Shown: positions 61,639 through 64,000 of the stretch, one piece after another | Position numbering within the stretch: position 1 is the stretch's first letter | Layout: every line of letters starts with the position of its first letter | Notes under the pieces: generated by a model | Seen by the model: only the letters and a program-made list of their open reading frames with translations | The model's database searches: none | What the model was told of the DNA's origin: nothing | Program-made: the position numbers and the translations under genes | Assembly: GCA_035628505.1 (NCBI GenBank) | Contig: DASPJR010000149.1 | Coordinates: forward strand, 7,301 to 71,300 | Source of the DNA: DASPJR01 sp035628505 | GTDB lineage: Bacteria > Planctomycetota > SZUA-567 > H5-PLA8 | Reading direction: 5' to 3' | Length of the DNA stretch: 64,000 bases

Positions 61639-62082
61639 GTGACGATCGATCCAGCAATCTCAGCCTTACTCAGCGGCCTTCATGACGAGCGCGACGGCCT
61701 GCGCCAGTTCGCTCTGCGCCGCCTCGTGAAGTTGGGAACCAAAGCCATTCCCGCTTTGATTCAGACGCTCGCCGACAATAAGGAGTACACGCAGGAATGC
61801 GCCGCGATCGGCCTGGCCAGCTTCGGACCTGTCGCCATTCCGTACCTGGTCGATGCCATGAAGCACGAAAACCGCCGCATCCGCTGGGGCGCAACCTGGG
61901 TGCTTGCGTCGATGGGACCGGAGGTCCGCAAGGCCGTTCCGGAAGTGATCATCCCCGGCAACGAGAAGACACCGAAGGTCGGCTCGGGGGTGTGGTCCGA
62001 TTCGTGGCTCACCAAGGTCCGCCAGCAGCTCCAAGCGGCGCGCATGGACGACTTCGGCCTGCCCAACGTCCAGCCGACATAG
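61639..62082 (+). CDS. Small HEAT-repeat protein
   Basis: This 147-residue protein starts at GTG 61639 with GAGGTG upstream. Three HEAT-like helix pairs are visible: RDGLRQFALRRLVKLGTKAI, QECAAIGLASFGPVAIPYLV, and RRIRWGATWVLASMGPEVRK. Such short HEAT proteins act as protein-binding scaffolds, including phycobilin-lyase-like relatives; there is no catalytic motif. It is the last plus-strand gene before the GAGTCTG hairpin. Confidence 0.75.
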   Translation: MTIDPAISALLSGLHDERDGLRQFALRRLVKLGTKAIPALIQTLADNKEYTQECAAIGLASFGPVAIPYLVDAMKHENRRIRWGATWVLASMGPEVRKAVPEVIIPGNEKTPKVGSGVWSDSWLTKVRQQLQAARMDDFGLPNVQPT

Positions 62083-62083
62083 T

Positions 62084-62200
62084 GAGTCTGGAGACTGGGA
62101 GTCTGGAGTCTGGGAGTCTGGAGTCTGGAGTCTGGAGTCTGGAGTCTGGAGTCTGGAGTCAATTGGACTCCCGACTCCAAGACTCCCGACACTAGACTCA
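62084..62200. repeat. GAGTCTG heptamer array with inverted arm between convergent genes
   Basis: About ten to eleven heptamer units (GAGTCTG, some with an extra G) run from 62084 to 62160 and are followed by an inverted arm 62165-62200 (GGACTCCCGACTCCAAGACT and on). It begins two bases after the HEAT stop and ends at the gpmI stop codon. The unit is the same as in 59949-60030, some 2.1 kb away, which argues for a mobile or copied element. Confidence 0.75.
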
Positions 62201-63778
62201 AACGATCAGGTTCTCGCCTTTCATCTGCGGTGACTTTTCGATTCCCAGCAGGAACGCGAGCGTTGGCGCGACGTCGGCCAGGCGACCCGGCTTGAGCTTT
62301 GCCGACTTAAAACGTTCGCTGACGAGGTAGCATGGAACGTTGTTGGTGGTGTGAGCGGTATGCGGGCAGTTGTTGGCGTCGTCCCACATCTGTTCGGCGT
62401 TGCCGTGGTCGGCGGTGATCAGCACTTCGCCGTTGACCTCGCGGATGGCCTGCACGAGCTCGCCGACGCCTTTGTCGACGGTCTCGATCGCGGCGATCGC
62501 AGCCTTCTCATCGCCGGTGTGACCGACCATGTCGCCGTTCGCGTAATTTAAAATAATCAGATCGAACTTTTTCGAGCGGATCGCGTCGGCGGCTTTCTTC
62601 GTCAGCTCGGGCGCGCTCATTTCAGGAATCTGATCGTACGTTTTCACTTCAGTGCCGTCGGCGAGTTTCTTCGGCGAGGGTGCCATGATGCGCTCTTCGC
62701 CGTTAAACGGTTCTTCGCGCCCGCCGGAGAAAAAGAACGTGACGTGCGGGTATTTTTCAGTCTCGGCCATGCGCAGCTGCTTGAGACCCGCCGCGGCCGC
62801 GATCTCCCCCAGTCCGCCCTCCAGCGGTTTGCTCGGGAAGGCGATCGGCGCATCGAATCCCGCGCGGTAATCGGTGAGCGTCGCCAGATGAACCTTTGGC
62901 TGATGCTTGCGTGCGAAGCCTTTGAAATCTTTGTTCAGCAGGACTTCGCACAGCTCGCGCGGGCGGTCGCTGCGGTGATTGAACGAGAGCACCGCGTCGC
63001 CATCCTTAATCGTCGCCAGCGGCTTGCCGGCCTCGTCGACGATGACCGTGGCCTTGATGAATTCGTCTGTCTCACCGCGCTCGTAGGCCTTCTGGATTGC
63101 TTCCGCGGCGCTCGCTGCCGTGCATTCTCCTTCACCGTCGACCATCGCCTTCCATGCTTTTTCAACGCGTTCCCAGCGCTTGTCGCGGTCCATACCGAAG
63201 TAGCGGCCAGTGACTGTGGCGATGATGCCGGTGTCATAGAGATCGAGCTTGCGCTGCAGTTCGCCGACATAGCCTTCGCCCGACTTAGGCGCTGTGTCGC
63301 GGCCGTCGGTGAAGACATGAATGACCAGCCGGTCTTTGCGCAGATCGTGCCGGGCGCAGAGGCGCACGAGCGCGAAATACACTTCATCGACCGAGTGCAC
63401 GCGCGCGGCGGAGATTAACCCGAACAGATGCAGCCGTGAATTGTTTTTCTTCGCGTGGTTGATGGCATTGAGGATCACCGGGTTCGTGTCAAACGTTCCG
63501 TCCACTATTGCCTGCGCCACTTCCATGAGGTCCTGCCAGACGACGCGGCCGGCGCCAAGATTGAGATGGCCCACTTCGCTGTTACCCATCGTTCCCTTGG
63601 GCAGGCCGACATCGGTGCCGCAGGTAATCAGCGTGGTGAATGGATAGCTTTTGCTGAGCGTGTCGTAGTTTGGCGTCTTCGCGAGCTTGACGGCGTTGTG
63701 CGTTTTGTCGTCGCGCAGTCCCCAGCCATCTTTGACGATGAGCATGACCGGACCTTTGCGCGGGGGAATGGCTGGCAT
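62198..63778 (-). CDS. gpmI: 2,3-bisphosphoglycerate-independent phosphoglycerate mutase
   Basis: This 526-residue enzyme interconverts 3- and 2-phosphoglycerate in glycolysis. Alkaline-phosphatase-superfamily motifs are complete: LIVKDGWGLRDD at the start (first metal Asp), the catalytic Ser in KGTMGNSEVGHLNLGAGR, HVFTDGRDTAP, TGRYFGMDRDKRWERVEKA, FNHRSDRPREL, ANGDMVGHTGD and LITADHGNAEQM. Length (about 510-530) is normal. AAGGAG lies eleven bases before the ATG at 63778. Confidence 0.96.
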   Translation of the reverse strand: MPAIPPRKGPVMLIVKDGWGLRDDKTHNAVKLAKTPNYDTLSKSYPFTTLITCGTDVGLPKGTMGNSEVGHLNLGAGRVVWQDLMEVAQAIVDGTFDTNPVILNAINHAKKNNSRLHLFGLISAARVHSVDEVYFALVRLCARHDLRKDRLVIHVFTDGRDTAPKSGEGYVGELQRKLDLYDTGIIATVTGRYFGMDRDKRWERVEKAWKAMVDGEGECTAASAAEAIQKAYERGETDEFIKATVIVDEAGKPLATIKDGDAVLSFNHRSDRPRELCEVLLNKDFKGFARKHQPKVHLATLTDYRAGFDAPIAFPSKPLEGGLGEIAAAAGLKQLRMAETEKYPHVTFFFSGGREEPFNGEERIMAPSPKKLADGTEVKTYDQIPEMSAPELTKKAADAIRSKKFDLIILNYANGDMVGHTGDEKAAIAAIETVDKGVGELVQAIREVNGEVLITADHGNAEQMWDDANNCPHTAHTTNNVPCYLVSERFKSAKLKPGRLADVAPTLAFLLGIEKSPQMKGENLIV

Positions 63779-63864
63779 GTACGTTTTTTCTCCTTCGTGA
63801 GTAATGTAGACAACTCACTCAGGATAAGAGAAGCCGCGGTCAGCGTCAAAAGGCGCCGCAACTG

Positions 63865-64000
63865 GGGTGGCCCGGACGACCTCGTCGTCTGGGCGCACCA
63901 GCGCAAGAGGTTACTTCCTGCGCGTCGCCTAGCGTTGAACCGTGAGGCAACACGGATGATGTAACCTCTTGCGCTTCGCGCCCAGACGGCTGCGCCGTCC
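63865..64000. repeat. Long imperfect inverted repeat at the window end
   Basis: GTCTGGGCGCACCAGCGCAA continuing to GAGGTTAC (about 63887-63914) is matched by GTAACCTCTTGCGCTTCGCG and CCCAGAC (about 63961-63988), with a loop of about 46 bases; the inner GACGACCTCGTCGTC and outer GACGGCTGCGCCGTC are palindromes too. The first 16 bases (GGGGTGGCCCGGACGA) repeat the element at 55515. No gene is seen here upstream of gpmI. Confidence 0.6.

Noticed and set aside
62084..62160. Possible CRISPR array
   Set aside because: Units are seven bases with no spacers, and no cas genes are in the window.

Overview
The window looks like a chromosome segment of a Gram-negative member of the PVC group, most likely Planctomycetota. 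The indicators are a translationally coupled DUF1552 / planctomycete-cytochrome-c (DUF1587-DUF1592-DUF1588-DUF1585) operon, a plant/chlamydia-type enoyl-ACP reductase, very large secreted PKD/DUF11/SdrD proteins, and many stand-alone HEAT, TPR and DNRLRE proteins. The phylum is inferred from gene families only; there is no rRNA or tRNA in the window. Most genes appear GC-rich, with a few locally AT-richer segments.

Layout. 0-5 kb (minus strand): a sensory block with a multi-PAS kinase cut by the window edge, a methanogen-output-domain protein, and a 1178-residue GAF/PAS hybrid kinase. 5-10.8 kb (plus): a remnant of a Fis-type helix-turn-helix, then a tight operon of PilV-, PilW- and PilX-like minor pilins, a secreted PilX-tail-like protein and a membrane-anchored HEAT protein. 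11-22 kb (minus): one 3684-residue secreted protein (16 propeller-like repeats, SdrD-B domain, 17 DUF11 repeats, PKD, calcium repeats). 22-32 kb: a LysR regulator divergent from a 1566-residue polytopic membrane protein, which is followed by an amidohydrolase and an acyltransferase fused to a papain-like domain. 32-38 kb: a kelch/PKD surface protein, a DUF2950-like protein and a TPR protein. 38-42.4 kb (minus): the DUF1552 / cytochrome c / HMA-protein operon. 42.6-46.6 kb: an MBOAT/SGNH O-acetylation pair, a small protein and a secreted zinc peptidase. 46.6-50.4 kb: a decayed beta-helix gene, another PAS kinase with a degenerate receiver, a GNAT acetyltransferase and a 45-residue membrane protein. 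50.5-64 kb: housekeeping-like genes (FabI, UDP-sugar pyrophosphorylase, M42-type peptidase, ACT-domain protein, methyltransferase, GpmI) mixed with orphans.

Three themes stand out. First, cell-surface and envelope functions dominate: pilin-like tip, giant adhesin-like proteins, O-acetylation and lipid acylation. Second, signal transduction is dense, with three large PAS kinases. Third, the spaces between genes, mainly in the last 12 kb, are filled with short-unit repeats: heptamer arrays that fold back into long hairpins, CACGAAGGA nonamers and GC-rich palindromes. Several of these sit exactly at stop codons of convergent genes, where they could end transcription; one lies in frame inside the kelch gene.

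The best candidate for something new is the 5.5-22 kb region. It holds a minor-pilin cassette in which each pilin carries a calcium-type DxDxDG loop, with no major pilin, ATPase or PilY1 nearby, lying next to a giant multi-repeat secreted protein that could play the tip-adhesin role. The acyltransferase-papain fusion and the heptamer hairpin family come next.
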